Source of the DNA: Bidens hawaiensis
Lineage: Eukaryota; Streptophyta; Magnoliopsida; Asterales; Asteraceae
Reading direction: 5' to 3'
DNA: 64,000 nucleotides
Assembly (NCBI GenBank): GCA_021521415.1
Contig: JAIQDT010003022.1
Span: forward strand, 82,592-146,591
Part shown: positions 46,893 through 58,320 of the stretch, in pieces
Layout of the letters: every line of letters begins with the position of its first letter
Position numbering within the stretch: the first letter of the stretch is position 1
Program-made: the position numbers and the translations under genes
The notes under the pieces: model-generated
What the model was told of the DNA's origin: nothing
Database searches by the model: none
The model's input: only the letters and a program-made list of their open reading frames with translations

Positions 46893-47411
46893 GCTATTTC
46901 AACTTGCATCTCATCAGTTTCAAATTCAGTGGCAACATTGGAAGTGAGTGTTGTTGGTTCAAGATCTTCATGAGTGACTTCAAGATTATCTGAGTTATCA
47001 GTTTCATATCCACACTCTCTTGGAGTTTTCACAAATGAAGTAGTTTTCTTGAATTCTTCAGATGCATTGTCATCTTCTTGTACAACATAATTTTTCTTTT
47101 CTAAATAATGTCTTACATCATCAACCTTTTCCACTTTAGTTTCACACTTTGGTTTCCAAAGAAAACCATGAGGTTCATATCCATGCTTTAACAAGAACTT
47201 CTCATCACTTGTCAGGTCAGTGGGTTTCTTTCTAGGAAAGATACCACTGTTCTTTGTCTTGTCACTTCTTGGTGATCCTTGAGAGCCATTAGATTTGACT
47301 GATTGTGTGTCTTGTTTGGAACTGATTCTCAAAGGCTGAAAGTTCTTTTTGACACCTTTCTCATGCTTCTTAGGAGAAAAACTTCTTCTTACTGATTTAG
47401 TCACTTGTTTC
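46871..47411 (-). pseudogene. Gag C-terminal part of element C, cut by element D
   Basis: Open 177 codons, K/S-rich then acidic, with DLTSDEKFLLKHGYEPHGFL. Corresponds to the gag-protease linker. The rest of gag and the 5' LTR lie on the far side of element D and are not in the window. Confidence 0.7.
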
Positions 47412-47933
47412 TGTTAGTGCATGATTTTGCGTCTTGAGTCTTTGTAATTATCGTTAACGTTTTTATTTAATATTTAATGTAATAATTTGTTTAAGTATTA
47501 TCTAGTTCGTTATGTATACAGTCTAGTTCGCTAGGGGATGTTAGCGAACTAAGACTTAATCTTATTCCCTCCTGATTCGTTAGGAGATGTTAACAAATCA
47601 GGGGGTGTTTCGCTTATTTATTGTATGTAACGAAGTAAGTTCTGGTTCGCTAGGGGATGTTAGCAAACCAAACCTGATTTCTATTTATAGTGAACCCTGT
47701 TCACTCTTGAGTTAAGTTTTTAGAGAGTTAATTATCGAATTGCTGTCCAAATACTCTCTCGATCTTCAATCTTAATATTATACCAACTACTATTGATAAT
47801 ACATATACATATACACACCTATAACAATGAATTACAGTTAATTATGAGCTAGATCTATCAATTAAGGTATTAATTGTATTAACACAGATCCGAGATCTGT
47901 TATAGTTATAGATTGATACACCGGGTTCCAACA
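47412..47933 (+). mobile_element. 5' LTR of copia element D
   Basis: TGTTAGTGCATG...GGTTCCAACA, 522 bp, followed by a primer site. Contains three hairpins with the constant loop GGGGATGT. Inserted in gag of element C; the other end is cut off, so no duplication can be checked. Confidence 0.85.
47525..47669. repeat. Three constant-loop hairpins in D LTR
   Basis: AGTTCGCTA-GGGGATGT-TAGCGAACT (47525-47550), GATTCGTTA-GGAGATGT-TAACAAATC (47574-47599), GGTTCGCTA-GGGGATGT-TAGCAAACC (47644-47669). Arms change together. Confidence 0.75.
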
Positions 47934-47935
47934 AG

Positions 47936-47947
47936 TGGTATCAGAGC
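47936..47947 (+). other. Primer binding site of element D
   Basis: TGGTATCAGAGC two bases after the LTR end; complementary to initiator tRNA-Met. Confidence 0.9.
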
Positions 47948-48986
47948 TGTTGGTTGCTCAATTACACTTGATTTGGAGTTTAATTAGTTTTCGTTTTGGT
48001 TAATTTTCTGTTTTGGGTCAATTTGAATCAATTTTTTGTTGAATTGATTGTTTTATGGACGATTTGGACTGAATTTGAGGTTGATTAAGGTATTGGAAGG
48101 AATTTGTGAGTTGGAATTGAGTTTTGGTTTGGTTTTTGAGTGGGTTGGAACATTTTTTGGTTTATGTCCGAAAAGAGGTTGTATTGTGGGTAAATTGGAT
48201 TGGTAATCAGAGGTATTTGGTATCGAGGATTAGTGTTTTGGATTCACCATTGGTTACGAATTGAGGTTGTACTACGGATTTACATATTCTGGGTTTAGTG
48301 TTCTTCATTTTTCCAGATTTCTGGAAATCTTCTTTGAAGATTTGAAGATGAATCTGATTCGTTATCATATTTATGGTGATTCGTGTTATTATTCACTCTG
48401 ATTCGTTATCTAAATTAGCTGATTCGTTATAACTTTCAAGAGATTCGTTTGCCAGTTCGTGTTAGTTGTTAATTCTTATCATCTGATTCGTTAATTGGAT
48501 AAACAGATTCGTGTGATACATGTCCACTTTGGGATTTGTGTCATAACAACTTTTGCCACGTGGCATAAGGTATCAAAGTTTGTTACAAACGGTTATAACA
48601 ACTTGATTCGTTATAGTTTATTCGCTAAATCAACTGTAGCTGATTCGTTATTGTCTGTTCGTTGTCTAATTCGTTACAAGAAATCTGTAATTCGCTAAGC
48701 CTGTAATTCGTGATTGACTTAGTCAATTCGTTAGTATTGACTAGTTCGTTGACTGATTGTTGACCATCTGATTCGTGGTTTTGAGTTGATTCGTTAACCA
48801 TTTGATTCGCTAAACTCAATTCTGATTCGTTGTCTGATCAATCTTCACTTCATTAAGATTTGATTCGTTACTTTACTGAACACAGTTCGCTACAACTGTT
48901 TACAGTTCGCTACAACTGTTCACAGTTCATTAAACCTTATTTGTTGTTTGATTCATTACACCTTTGAACTTTAAAATTTGTCAAAA
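47948..48986 (+). repeat. Leader of element D with GATTCGTTA array
   Basis: About 1 kb before gag. From 48350 to 48960 it holds more than 25 copies of GATTCGTTA/AGTTCGCTA and variants at irregular spacing. The same motif forms the arms of the LTR hairpins. No coding potential. Confidence 0.75.
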
Positions 48987-50561
48987 ATGGCTGGTATGTA
49001 TGCATTGGCGTCTCAAAATATGTTGATGCAACAAATGTTGCAACTTGATACCGAGATAGGTTCACACTCTAAATGTCCAAGATTGATGAAGTTTAGTGAC
49101 TTTGCCAAATGGGAACCTCGGTTTCGTGCACATTTGGGATCTGTTCATCCTGACTGCTCATATTGTCTTGATGAAGTTTATAAGGAACCGTTAATTGGTG
49201 ATGATACTATTGGTTTTGTTCCTAAAGCTGTATCTCAATATTCTCAAGAAGAAAAGAAAGCTTTAGAAATCGAAACAAAAGCTTATTCCACTCTCACTAT
49301 GGCATTGCCAGAAAATATCTTTCATCAAGTGGGTAACATAAAGAGATGTGCTTCTCTATTCCAACATCTTTGTATGAGAAGTATGGGGAACACAGCTGAG
49401 AGTAAGAAAGTAATGCTCAAGTTTCAGTTTCGAAACTTTAATCTATTGAAGGGAGAAACAGTTGAAGAGATGATTACAAGGTTTATTCATTTAATTGCTG
49501 AAATGGACAAGATGAAATTGGAAATTTCTGAAACAGATAAAATTGACACTATTAAGAGTGTGCTTCCAAGTTCTTATTCAATATTTCTCATGGTCTTAAA
49601 AGAGAATGATTACTTCTTGAACGAAGACTTGACTGCACTTGAATTTTTACAAAAGATCGAAGCTAGAGAATATGATCTTGAGTGTCAAAAATCTTACAAG
49701 GAAAATCAAGATCCAGCTTTCTATGGTGGAAGTATGCCTCTTAGTTCATCAATTTCTCCAATCAATGCTTTTCTTACCCAAGCTGCAAATGAAAAAGAAT
49801 CAACTACGTTCAATGATCCAAAAGTTTGTTTCTATTCCGCAGGTAATTCTGGATTGTCTGGTGGTTCTGGAAGTTCAACTACTACTAATCCATTTGCTTC
49901 ACCACCTAGTGTTAATATGAAGGAAGCTGAGCAAAATTTTGCTTTTCTGACATCTTTCATGTCTTCATATGAAAACTTGGTGAGTAGTAAAATTCCCACA
50001 AGTGATTTAACTGATGAGGACTATGATCAGATAGATCCTGATGATTTGGAAATCATGGATTTAAAGTGGAACATGGCTATGATTGTCCGTAAGGTTAAAA
50101 GATTCATGCAGAGAACTGGTAAAGATCTTCTAGCTTTAAACAAGAAATTGGGCTTTGACAAATTGAAAGTAAAATGTTATAATTGTCAAGAATTTGGGCA
50201 TTTCGCAAAGGAATGTGACAAACCAAAGAAAGAATACACTGGTTCTGGTGGTCAACATCAAAATTCTTCTACGCCACGAGGTAGTGATGCTGAAAAGAAA
50301 CCATCCTCTTCTACAACACAAGCAATGTTAGTAGATGGTAATGATTGGTCACAACGGTTACTATGTAATGATGCTCAAGCAAATTTGGCTATGTTCGGGT
50401 TACACAAAGATTGTCAAGATACAAGTGGGAGTGAGATGTCTTCTGATAATGATTCTGGATCTGATTCTGACGACTCTTGCGACAAGTCTCCAACAGTATT
50501 TGCTTGCATGGCCAAAATCAATGAGGTTAGTCATTCTATCATCTTCTATTTCATCTGTTAA
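48987..50561 (+). CDS. Gag of copia element D
   Basis: Start taken at the ATG at 48987 (MAGMYALASQ), because the open frame extends upstream only through TTG. 524 codons to TAA at 50561. Gag-like helical region with FSDFAKWEPRFRAHL, KAYSTLTMALPENIFHQV, LKGETVEEMITRFIHLI; then a Ser-rich linker; CCHC knuckle CYNCQEFGHFAKEC at about residues 393-406; acidic S/D tail. The stop at 50559-50561 seems to arise from a frameshift just before it, since the following sequence continues as gag. Confidence 0.8.
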   Translation: MAGMYALASQNMLMQQMLQLDTEIGSHSKCPRLMKFSDFAKWEPRFRAHLGSVHPDCSYCLDEVYKEPLIGDDTIGFVPKAVSQYSQEEKKALEIETKAYSTLTMALPENIFHQVGNIKRCASLFQHLCMRSMGNTAESKKVMLKFQFRNFNLLKGETVEEMITRFIHLIAEMDKMKLEISETDKIDTIKSVLPSSYSIFLMVLKENDYFLNEDLTALEFLQKIEAREYDLECQKSYKENQDPAFYGGSMPLSSSISPINAFLTQAANEKESTTFNDPKVCFYSAGNSGLSGGSGSSTTTNPFASPPSVNMKEAEQNFAFLTSFMSSYENLVSSKIPTSDLTDEDYDQIDPDDLEIMDLKWNMAMIVRKVKRFMQRTGKDLLALNKKLGFDKLKVKCYNCQEFGHFAKECDKPKKEYTGSGGQHQNSSTPRGSDAEKKPSSSTTQAMLVDGNDWSQRLLCNDAQANLAMFGLHKDCQDTSGSEMSSDNDSGSDSDDSCDKSPTVFACMAKINEVSHSIIFYFIC

Positions 50562-52103
50562 AGTATCATGTGTTGATTGTGAATCTAACAAACCTAAGTT
50601 AGAAGCTTTGAAAAGTCAAAATGATAATCTGGTAAGAGAAATTGCTTCTCTAAAGGATACTTATCGACAATCTCTTGAATCTCAAATGAGATCTCGAGAA
50701 AAGATTGAAGCATTGTCGACAAGTAACCATGATCTCAAAGCTGAGTTATCTGTGAAAATGACGATTAATGACCAAAAGTTTCAAGAAATTCTGAAACATC
50801 GTTCAAAGATAACCGAGCTAGAGAATGAGGTTCTTGAGTTGAAGAACAAACTGGGAAAGTTTAGAAAGGTATTGGTTTTTGTTTTGTTGAAATTATTGAA
50901 GTATCTGGTAAACAAAAGGACTCAAAGAAAGGTATTGGTTTTGTTGAAATTCCACCACCATTTCACAATGATTACAAAGTTAATCCTTTTGCTAGAAAAG
51001 AAGAGGATTTGATTGAGAAAGAAACTGTGACTTCTGAAAAACCTAAACCAGTTAACATAGTAAAACCAGTTAAAACAAAAACTGTTAAGATCCAGTTTGC
51101 TCCTCAAAAACCTCATGTTCAAAGTAAAAAGGTCTTTGTTGAGAATGATGACAAAGTGATTATAGAGGACGTGTTTGAACCTGAGATCATACACAAGAAT
51201 AAAAACATCCCAAGTTCTAATCATATTCTTTGCGAACCTCAAGAATTTGAGGAAGCTGTGTATGGTTCATTCAAGTCTCACACGAAAAAGGAAGAACCGG
51301 TAAAAACTAAACCAGTAAAGGCAAAGAAGTCAGATAAACCTAAGATTTCTGATGAGGACTTAATGCAGTTTGTTAATCCTCCTAGTTCTAAGCCTTCACC
51401 TGTTAGTGTTTTTACATTAAAAGGAATGGATACGATGTTCACAGAAAAAGATATTCCAATAAGCATCATTAAACCTGAACTTATTGAGAGTATCTTTATT
51501 AATGAAACGTCACAGATTCAAGATCTTGAACGTCGATATGCTCAAGCGAAAACATCAGTACCATCTGACCCATTGACTAAGGCAAAGCATGTTTTAAAAC
51601 AAGCTAAGAAAATCAACTTTGTGAAGTCAACTGGGACAGACACATTGAAAAGTTTTTCAAATTGTTCTAATTTGGATTTTTACTTGAAAAAGAAATCTGA
51701 ATTAATTGATGAGTTTGCTAAGAGCATGACCAAGAATGTGAGTCATCATTAAACTTCTGCATCATTCATTCCAACTACTTCACAACAACATCGTGTAGAC
51801 ATGCGAAGCTGTTTTCTTTGCGGTCAACTTGGTCATGTTGTGAGGGATTGTAATCAGAAGAGCTATCAGAATCTTCATCCTTTTATCAAGGACAACTCTA
51901 AACCAATTTCACTGGTAAAGGAGATTCTGAAACCACCTGTGTCGTATAATGATGACACTCATATTATGTTCTCTAATGTGAATCCACGGAAAGTTATTCA
52001 TGTTAATGAGACACATGGTCAGGTTAAACCAAAGTTTGTTCCGCATGAGCCAATTTGTAGGAACACGAATTCAAACATTTTTCAAGCAGCTTACTTAAGA
52101 TGA
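50562..52103 (+). pseudogene. Gag distal part of element D: coiled coil and second knuckle
   Basis: 50576-50870: heptad-rich coiled coil (LKSQNDNLVREIASLKDTY). 51009-51752: Lys/Pro-rich region. 51801-52103: second knuckle CFLCGQLGHVVRDC. TAA at 51750-51752 and TGA at 52101-52103 interrupt it in the same frame as gag; a frame shift lies near 50870-51000. A tandem duplication of AGAAAGGTATTGGTTTTGTT marks 50863-50947. Confidence 0.75.
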
Positions 52104-52265
52104 AGGTCTAGGAAGCCAATAACTTATTCACAAGTGGCTGAACAACATTTGAACTCTGTTAAAGTTAATGATCAAAGAGAAAACCAAAAGGTGCACAAGA
52201 CTGAGGCATGGGCTGCCTTTTTGAACTAACCATCTTTATTTTGTGTGTAGGGTACATCCAGGGCT

Positions 52266-52682
52266 TTGTCTGGTGAAAACTGGATAATGGATAGTGGATG
52301 TTCTCGTCATATCACTGGGAATCTCGACCTATTAACCAACGTGAGGAATATTCAAGGGGGTTATGTGGCATTTGCTGGGAATTCTGGGGGCATGATCACA
52401 CAAGAGGGTGAAGTTTCAAATGGTCACATCACGTTTGAGAAAGTAAATTATTGTGATAAAGTAGATCATAACTTATTAAGTGTATCGCAGATTTGTGATA
52501 AAAAGTACACAATGATATTCACTGACAAGGAATGTCTTATCTTGAAATCGGGTTATGTTATTCCCGAGGACATGGTTGTCATGCGATCACCACGATCGAA
52601 TGATATTTATGTCTTGAACATGAGCTCTAAGATATCCACATCGATCAAAACATGTTTTGTAGAATGGGTCACATACATGTGA
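52266..52682 (+). pseudogene. Protease of element D
   Basis: ENWIMDSGCSRHITGNLDLL is the copia retropepsin active site; then VDHNLLSVSQICDKKYTM. It is in the gag frame, after a stop. Ends by frameshift at about 52650. Confidence 0.85.
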
Positions 52683-54000
52683 GAAAGATTAATTATTTGA
52701 TGACTAATGATTTAGTGGAAGGTGTCTCGTTGAAGAATTTTAAATTATCCGATCACTTCGTTGCATGTAAAAAGGGCAAGCAGAAGAAGAAGACACATCC
52801 TTCTAAATTATTGAATTCCATTAATACTCCTCTAGAACGACTTTATATGGATTTGTTTGGTCCTGCGAATCATGCGAGTATTTCTGGGGATTGGTATTGT
52901 CTTGTGGTGACTGATGACTATTCGAGATACTCATGGGTGTTATTTATGAGTTCGAAAGATCAAACACCGGTTTTGGTACAAAACCTTATCACCAAGATCG
53001 AATCACTATACAAACAAAAGGTGAGGAGAATCCGAAGTGATAATGGTACAGAATTCAAAAACACTGTATTGGATTTCTTTTGTGTTCAAAAAGGAATTCA
53101 TCGAGAATACAGTGCACCTTATGTACCTCAACAAAATGGTGTTGCCGAACGAAAGAATCGAACCTTGATTGAAGCTGCACGTATAATGCTCGCTGATTCT
53201 AAGCTTCCCATCCAATTTTGGAATGAGGCGGTGAATACAGCTTGTTATACTCTTAATCGGGTTCTAACAGTTAAAAGACTCAAAAAGACAAGTTATGAGT
53301 TATTGAATAATTGAAAACCTAATTTAAAGTATCTGGAACCTTTTGGGTGTCCTTATACTATGTTGAAGAAGGATGCGGGTAAATTTGAAGAACAAGCTAT
53401 CGAAGGGTATTTCTTGGGATATGCATCTCCAAAGAAAAGGGTATTTAACTTTACATCCAGTTGTGTTGAAGAGTGGTACCATGTGGACTGTCAAAAGTAC
53501 ACAACTCCTTCTCAAGGGAAAGGTCCCGATTGGATGTTTGACTACGATAGTTTATTTAATTCATTTACTCCATTAACTGAACACATTGACGAAGACCTGG
53601 TTCGAGCATACTTTGAAGATCATTTGGCAATTCCACGATTTTCAAGTTCTAATGATGTTGCATCTCAACCTGATGCTCCAACTGAGGAACCTCAAGTTGC
53701 TTCTCCAGAGGCTATCGATAATGTTTCCACTTCTTCAAATGATGATCAAGCTGACGATCAAGTTATTAACCTTGACAGTGATAATGTTTCATCTCCTGAA
53801 CTTGGTGAACATTATACTAACTTATTTGATAATGTTGTTGTTCCTGAGAATCCCACAATTCGGATTCATGGCTATCATCCACAGGAAAACATCATTGGAG
53901 AACTTGATGTGGGCGTACGTACACGTCATCAAGTTGCTTCGTCAAGTGATAATAACATATTTTGTGCTTATACTGATTTACATTCATCGGGAATTGTAAA
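52652..54000 (+). pseudogene. Integrase of element D
   Basis: Pre-integrase zinc region (HVRKINYL, CKKGKQKKKTH), then LYMDLFGPAN, IRSDNGTEFKN and QQNGVAERKNRTLIEAARIM: the DDE triad is complete. In-frame TGA at 53312-53314 (a Trp position in relatives), then YLEPFGCPY, EGYFLGYASPKKR and an acidic linker. Confidence 0.88.
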
Positions 54001-54851
54001 TCTTGCTAAATTCACTTGCTTTCTATCTCAAGTTGAGCCAACGACAGCTCGTAAGGCACTTGAAGATCCTTCTTGGGTAGAAGCTATGCAAGAGGAATTA
54101 CAACAATTTGCACGTTTGGGTGTTTGGTATTTAATAGACAAGCCTGCTAGAGTCAAGAAAGCGATTCCGACTAAGTGGGTATATAAGTGTAAGAAAGACG
54201 ATTGAGGTGTGATTGTCAGAAACAAGGCACGTCTAGTGGTGTAAGGGTTTCATCAGCAAGAGGGTATTGATTACACAGAGGTATATGCTCTAGTTGCAAG
54301 ATTAGAGTCGATTCGAATCTTCCTGGCATATGCAGCATACAAGAATATAAAGGTCTATCAAATGGATGTTAAGAGTGCTTTTCTCAATGGTGAACTACAC
54401 GAAGAGGTGTTTGTCCAACAACCACCTGATTTTGAAGATCCTAAGTATCCGGACCGAGTTTACCGATTAAACAAGGCCCTGTATGGTCTACATCAAGCCC
54501 CGAGAGCTTGGTATGGCACGCTTGCCGACCATCTGACTGATAACGACTTCAAAAGAGGGACAGTGGACTGCACTTTATTTCATAAAACTGTTGGTGATGA
54601 TCTTCTCCTAGTCCAGATTTATGTTGATGATATTATTTTTGGGTCTACAAACGACACATTGTGTAAGGAGTTCGAGAAGTCCATGCAAACAAAGTTCGAG
54701 ATGAGTTCGATGTGAGAGATGAATTTCTTTTTAGGGCTGCAGGTTCACCAGTCTGCTAACGGAATCTTAACTCATCAGACTAAGTATGTGAAGGACGTCT
54801 TGAGCCGATTCAAGATCTCTGCCGGAAAAAATCCCTTCTACTCCTCTCCCA
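54001..54851 (+). pseudogene. Reverse transcriptase of element D
   Basis: [18 protein letters not shown] to KTKWVYKCKKDD-type start, TGA at 54203-54205, then RNKARLVV followed by TAA at about 54241, then [33 protein letters not shown] and the catalytic [15 protein letters not shown], then TGA at 54713-54715 inside SSM-EMNFFLG. All three stops are in the same frame and each is a single transition from the expected codon. Frame shifts after about 54830. Confidence 0.88.
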
Positions 54852-55505
54852 GTGGGTCACAATTTATCACCGGATGAATTGGAGGATACCGTTGATCCTA
54901 CCCTCTATCATGCCATGATCGGTTCTTTGATGTATCTAACGGCTTCTCTCCCTGATATTATGTTTGTTGTTTGTCTTTGTGCTAGGTACCAAGCAAGTCC
55001 ACGAGTGACTCACCTAGCTGCGGTCAAGAGAATTCTTCAGTATTTGAGGGGAAATACAGACATCGGGTTGTGGTACCCCAAGGATGATACTTCTAATCTT
55101 ACTGCTTATTCAGACTCGGACTATGGAGGTTGCAAGATCAACTTCAAATCAACGACTACAAGATGTCAATTTTTAGGAAACCGGCTTGTTTCCTGGCAAT
55201 GTAAGAAGCAGACAACAGTCTCCACTTCAACCGCCGAAGCTGAGTATGTTGCAGCCTCGAGTTGCTGTTCCCAGGTTTTGTGGATACAACAACATCTCCG
55301 CGACTACGGTTTGAAGTTTCTTACTACTCTTATTCTGATTGATAATTCTGCTTCAATTTCTATCACAAAGAATCGCGTACAACATTCGAAAACAAAACAT
55401 ATTGAAATTCGATATCACTTTATACGGGATTGCTTTGAGAAGAAGTTGATTGACCTTGAGAAAGTACATACTGACTTTCAGAAAGCCGATTACCAAAGCT
55501 TTTGA
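54852..55505 (+). pseudogene. RNase H of element D
   Basis: SLMYLTASLPDIMFV, AVKRILQYLRGNTDIGLWY, YSDSDYGGC, TSTAEAEYVAASSCCSQVLWIQ and KTKHIEIRYHFIRDCFEK. Ends FQKADYQSF by a frameshift before the expected end. Confidence 0.88.
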
Positions 55506-56544
55506 CAAAACACGTTTTAAATTTTTGCTTGGTTTAAACGGATTGAAGACCCTCGCTGATATCCTTAAACAAGGATGACTATCTTTATTTTCTGTCATTT
55601 TTCTTTTAAAATTTATTTTGGTTTTAGGGGGTGAAAATCTAGAAAATACAAAAAGATTGTGTTTTTCGTTTGTATAGATAAAACCAAAAAAACATAAAAA
55701 AAATCTTAATCCAAAAACATTAGAAAAATCAGAAAAATAAAAAATACTGTTATTTCTTTAATATTTTCCTTTAAAATATTTCTTGAAAAACCAAAAACAT
55801 TTTAAAATCTGAAAATACAAAAAGAATGTACTTTTCAGTTTGTACAGAAAAATCCGAAAATCCAAAAAGACTGTGAAGTTTATTTTGTTTATAAGAAAAT
55901 TGAAAAAGACAAAAATATTGTGTTTTTAAAGTATTTATAGAGAAAAATCAAAAAGATTTTTGCATGCGTTCGCTGAAAATTATGTCAATTATCTACACTT
56001 GAAGGGCATATACGTGTATATGTTCAGGTTAGCCATTTACCTGATAATGGAAAATAGTTGGGGCGTTCGTTATGCGTTTTTAGATTATTTTCTCGCTGAA
56101 AATTATGTCGGTTATTTAAGTTTGTGAAGCATGCTTGCATGTCTTGGTCCTATTATTCACTTGTTGGATTGATAGAACAGCCATTTATTTATAGACTTAA
56201 GATAACTGGGGTGATTAAATTTATCTTTATTTTGTTTTATGCTCCTAAAAATTTTGAGTTTTTGAAGCAAAAAGAGAAAATGATAGTACATTGATTATCT
56301 TGACCCCAAGTCCAGCAAGAAGTAAGCTTAAAAGATTATGTGCTTAATTGCATTGGTGCATTGGTAGGTCTTAAAAACAACCAAGTAGAGTAAAGTATGT
56401 GATATAAACATAAAGAAAAGCCAAATTGAAAGAGGTGTTAGTCTCTAGCAAAAGTCTCGGTAAGGATGGCAGAAATGTAATAACCAGACATACTCAAGCC
56501 TTATAGTTGTTGATCACCAAAAATATAATAAAGCAAATAACAAG
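55506..56544 (+). other. Non-coding region after pol of element D
   Basis: A polypurine-like TTTTAGGGGGTGAAAA lies at 55623-55638, followed by loosely repeated AAAATACAAAAAGATTGTG units (55645-55960) and the duplicated structured unit (55972-56215) also found in A and C. No LTR follows: element D is cut at 56545 by the LTR of E. No ORF. Confidence 0.7.
55972..56215 (+). other. Duplicated structured unit after pol (D)
   Basis: Unit one: GCTGAAAATTATGTCAATT, palindrome CATATACGTGTATATG, TTAGCCATTTACCTGATAAT, TTGGGGCG. Unit two: GCTGAAAATTATGTCGGTT, AGCATGCTTGCATGTCTTGG, AGCCATTTAT, CTGGGGTG. Confidence 0.6.
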
Positions 56545-56867
56545 TGTCACACCCCGATCGTGATGGCGGAATAATCGAGGCGCGGCGACTAAGTCGTGAT
56601 TGTTGAGCACAATAGTATAAAAGTCTAAATGCATAAACATAACCAAAATGTCAAATATTACACCATCCAGGTAACATGAAACAAATTGTTTTAATACAAA
56701 ATATCAAGTTTCCAAACAACTCCTAGACTAGCCTTCATCTCTCTAAGGCCTCTAAACTTGCTAGGGATTTCTTGCTGCATTATTTCCTGAAAACATGTAA
56801 CAAACTGTCAACTACATAAAGTAGATGAGTGAATTCATAGGTTTAAAGAAAAAGAGTTTATACACAA

Positions 56868-56950
56868 ACATACTAGTATAGGTTGTAGGGGTTTATATAT
56901 AGGGTGTACCTGCGGCTAACCCACCACTCCTACAACTTATACTACTATGT
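56868..56950. repeat. Hairpin R0 with 39-nt loop
   Basis: Arms 56868-56889 and 56929-56950 pair at 20 of 22 positions. The 39-nt loop (56890-56928, with TTTATATATAGGGTGTACC and CGGCTAACCCACC) recurs three times at 59230-59598 between quite different arms. Confidence 0.8.
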
Positions 56951-57360
56951 TTGGATATAATACCCGGTTTTAAGATGGTTTGTAAGAAAAGGTCTCTTGG
57001 TTTTCCCAAAGAGGTTTTTGTAGTAAGTAAAACATGAAATGTTCTCCTGGACTCTCAGCGGGCTTATTATTCTCCCATTAGAGTCGTTTGTGATAAGATT
57101 ACTCAAAGATTTGTGGTCTCCCAACGGTACATGTAGCACATAGCAGTTAAGCATAAATAAGGACATATAGATTTGAGCATGCTAAGTTTACTAGATAAAC
57201 CAACACCAAGATCCCACTGTTTACTAGTATCCAAGATGATGGTGAATAAATGATGATGATGATGAATGATGATGAAACTCAATGATCACACAAGACTTGA
57301 TTGATCCCACGCAAGACTTAAACCAAGACTACCTCGTTCTTGTCATCCAGGACTCAGCTA

Positions 57361-57556
57361 GGTTCTACCGAGAGTAGGATAGACTCCCCAAAGAATCCTG
57401 GGTTCCCTTGGTCCCTACCGAGACTAGTATAGGTCCTCAAGAGTTATGGATTTCACCGAGACTAGTATGAAATCCCATGAGTTACGAGTGCCACCGAGAA
57501 TAGAATGCCACTCATGGTCGCGAGTTCTACCGAGAGTAGAATAGACTCTCGCGTCC
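57361..57556. repeat. Five tandem hairpins with 12-nt loop CCGAGANTAGNA
   Basis: Loops at 57368-57379, 57418-57429, 57456-57467, 57494-57505 and 57530-57541. Arms: GGTTCTA/TAGACTCC, GGTCCCTA/TAGGTCC, GGATTTCA/TGAAATCC, GAGTGCCA/TGCCACTC, CGCGAGTTCTA/TAGACTCTCGCG. Spacing 36-50 bp. Confidence 0.8.
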
Positions 57557-58044
57557 AATTCAACTCATGATGCTTTGATCTCTAGATTTCCATGCTGACA
57601 CAATGACTATGATGATATGAATATGATTCCCATTCCCATGATGTCAATGTTCATAGAATTTCCCATACTCATTGATTTCCAATGTTCTTAGATCTCCATA
57701 AGTTGATGGGTTTTCCCCATGTTCATAGATTTCCAAAGTTTATAGATTCTTAAAAAGCTTGTGGATTTCCGCACGTGTGTAGAAATCCAAAAGTTTATAG
57801 TTTAAAGAGTGTTTGCATAAATGATTTTATCCAAACGTGTAAAGTTACCATGTTTCCACCCCATAGTTTTGAAAAGCTTAAATAGGGGCTATGAACTCAC
57901 CTTGATCTCGGGTTAGGATGGTGCTACAATAGATCTCCTTAGCCTAGAGTTGAACATATATATAAGGTTAACAACGTGCTATAAGTCTAAGAAAACGAGC
58001 TTACGCGGCCTCGAGCAAAAACTGGGTTTTAAAGACGAAACAGC

Positions 58045-58320
58045 TTGGTTCTGGCTTGATTCGATCGAATAGGAACACGTTCGATCGAATAGACACACAT
58101 TCGGTCGAATCTGAGGCACACTCGATCGAACTAGAAACACATTTGGTCGAACCAGTTGGAAAAACTCGTTCGGTCGAACATGGAACTTGTTCGATCGAAT
58201 AGACACTCGTTCGATCGAATACGAAACTCATTCGGTCGAATGAGTTGGAGACCATTCGGTTGCTTTCCTATTCGATCGACTGGACTGATTCGATCGACTG
58301 GTTCGATCGAATGAGTCTGA
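58045..58320. repeat. Array of palindrome TTCGATCGAA
   Basis: Thirteen copies of TTCGATCGAA or TTCGGTCGAA at about 20-bp spacing. CpG dense. Short ORFs on both strands simply read through it. Confidence 0.9.

Noticed and set aside
55623..55638. Polypurine tract marking a 3' LTR of element D
   Set aside because: The sequence after it does not match the 5' LTR of D (47412-47933); it may be one of several PPT-like tracts.
56868..56950. miRNA precursor
   Set aside because: In miRNA hairpins the arm is conserved and the loop varies; here the loop is conserved and the arms vary.
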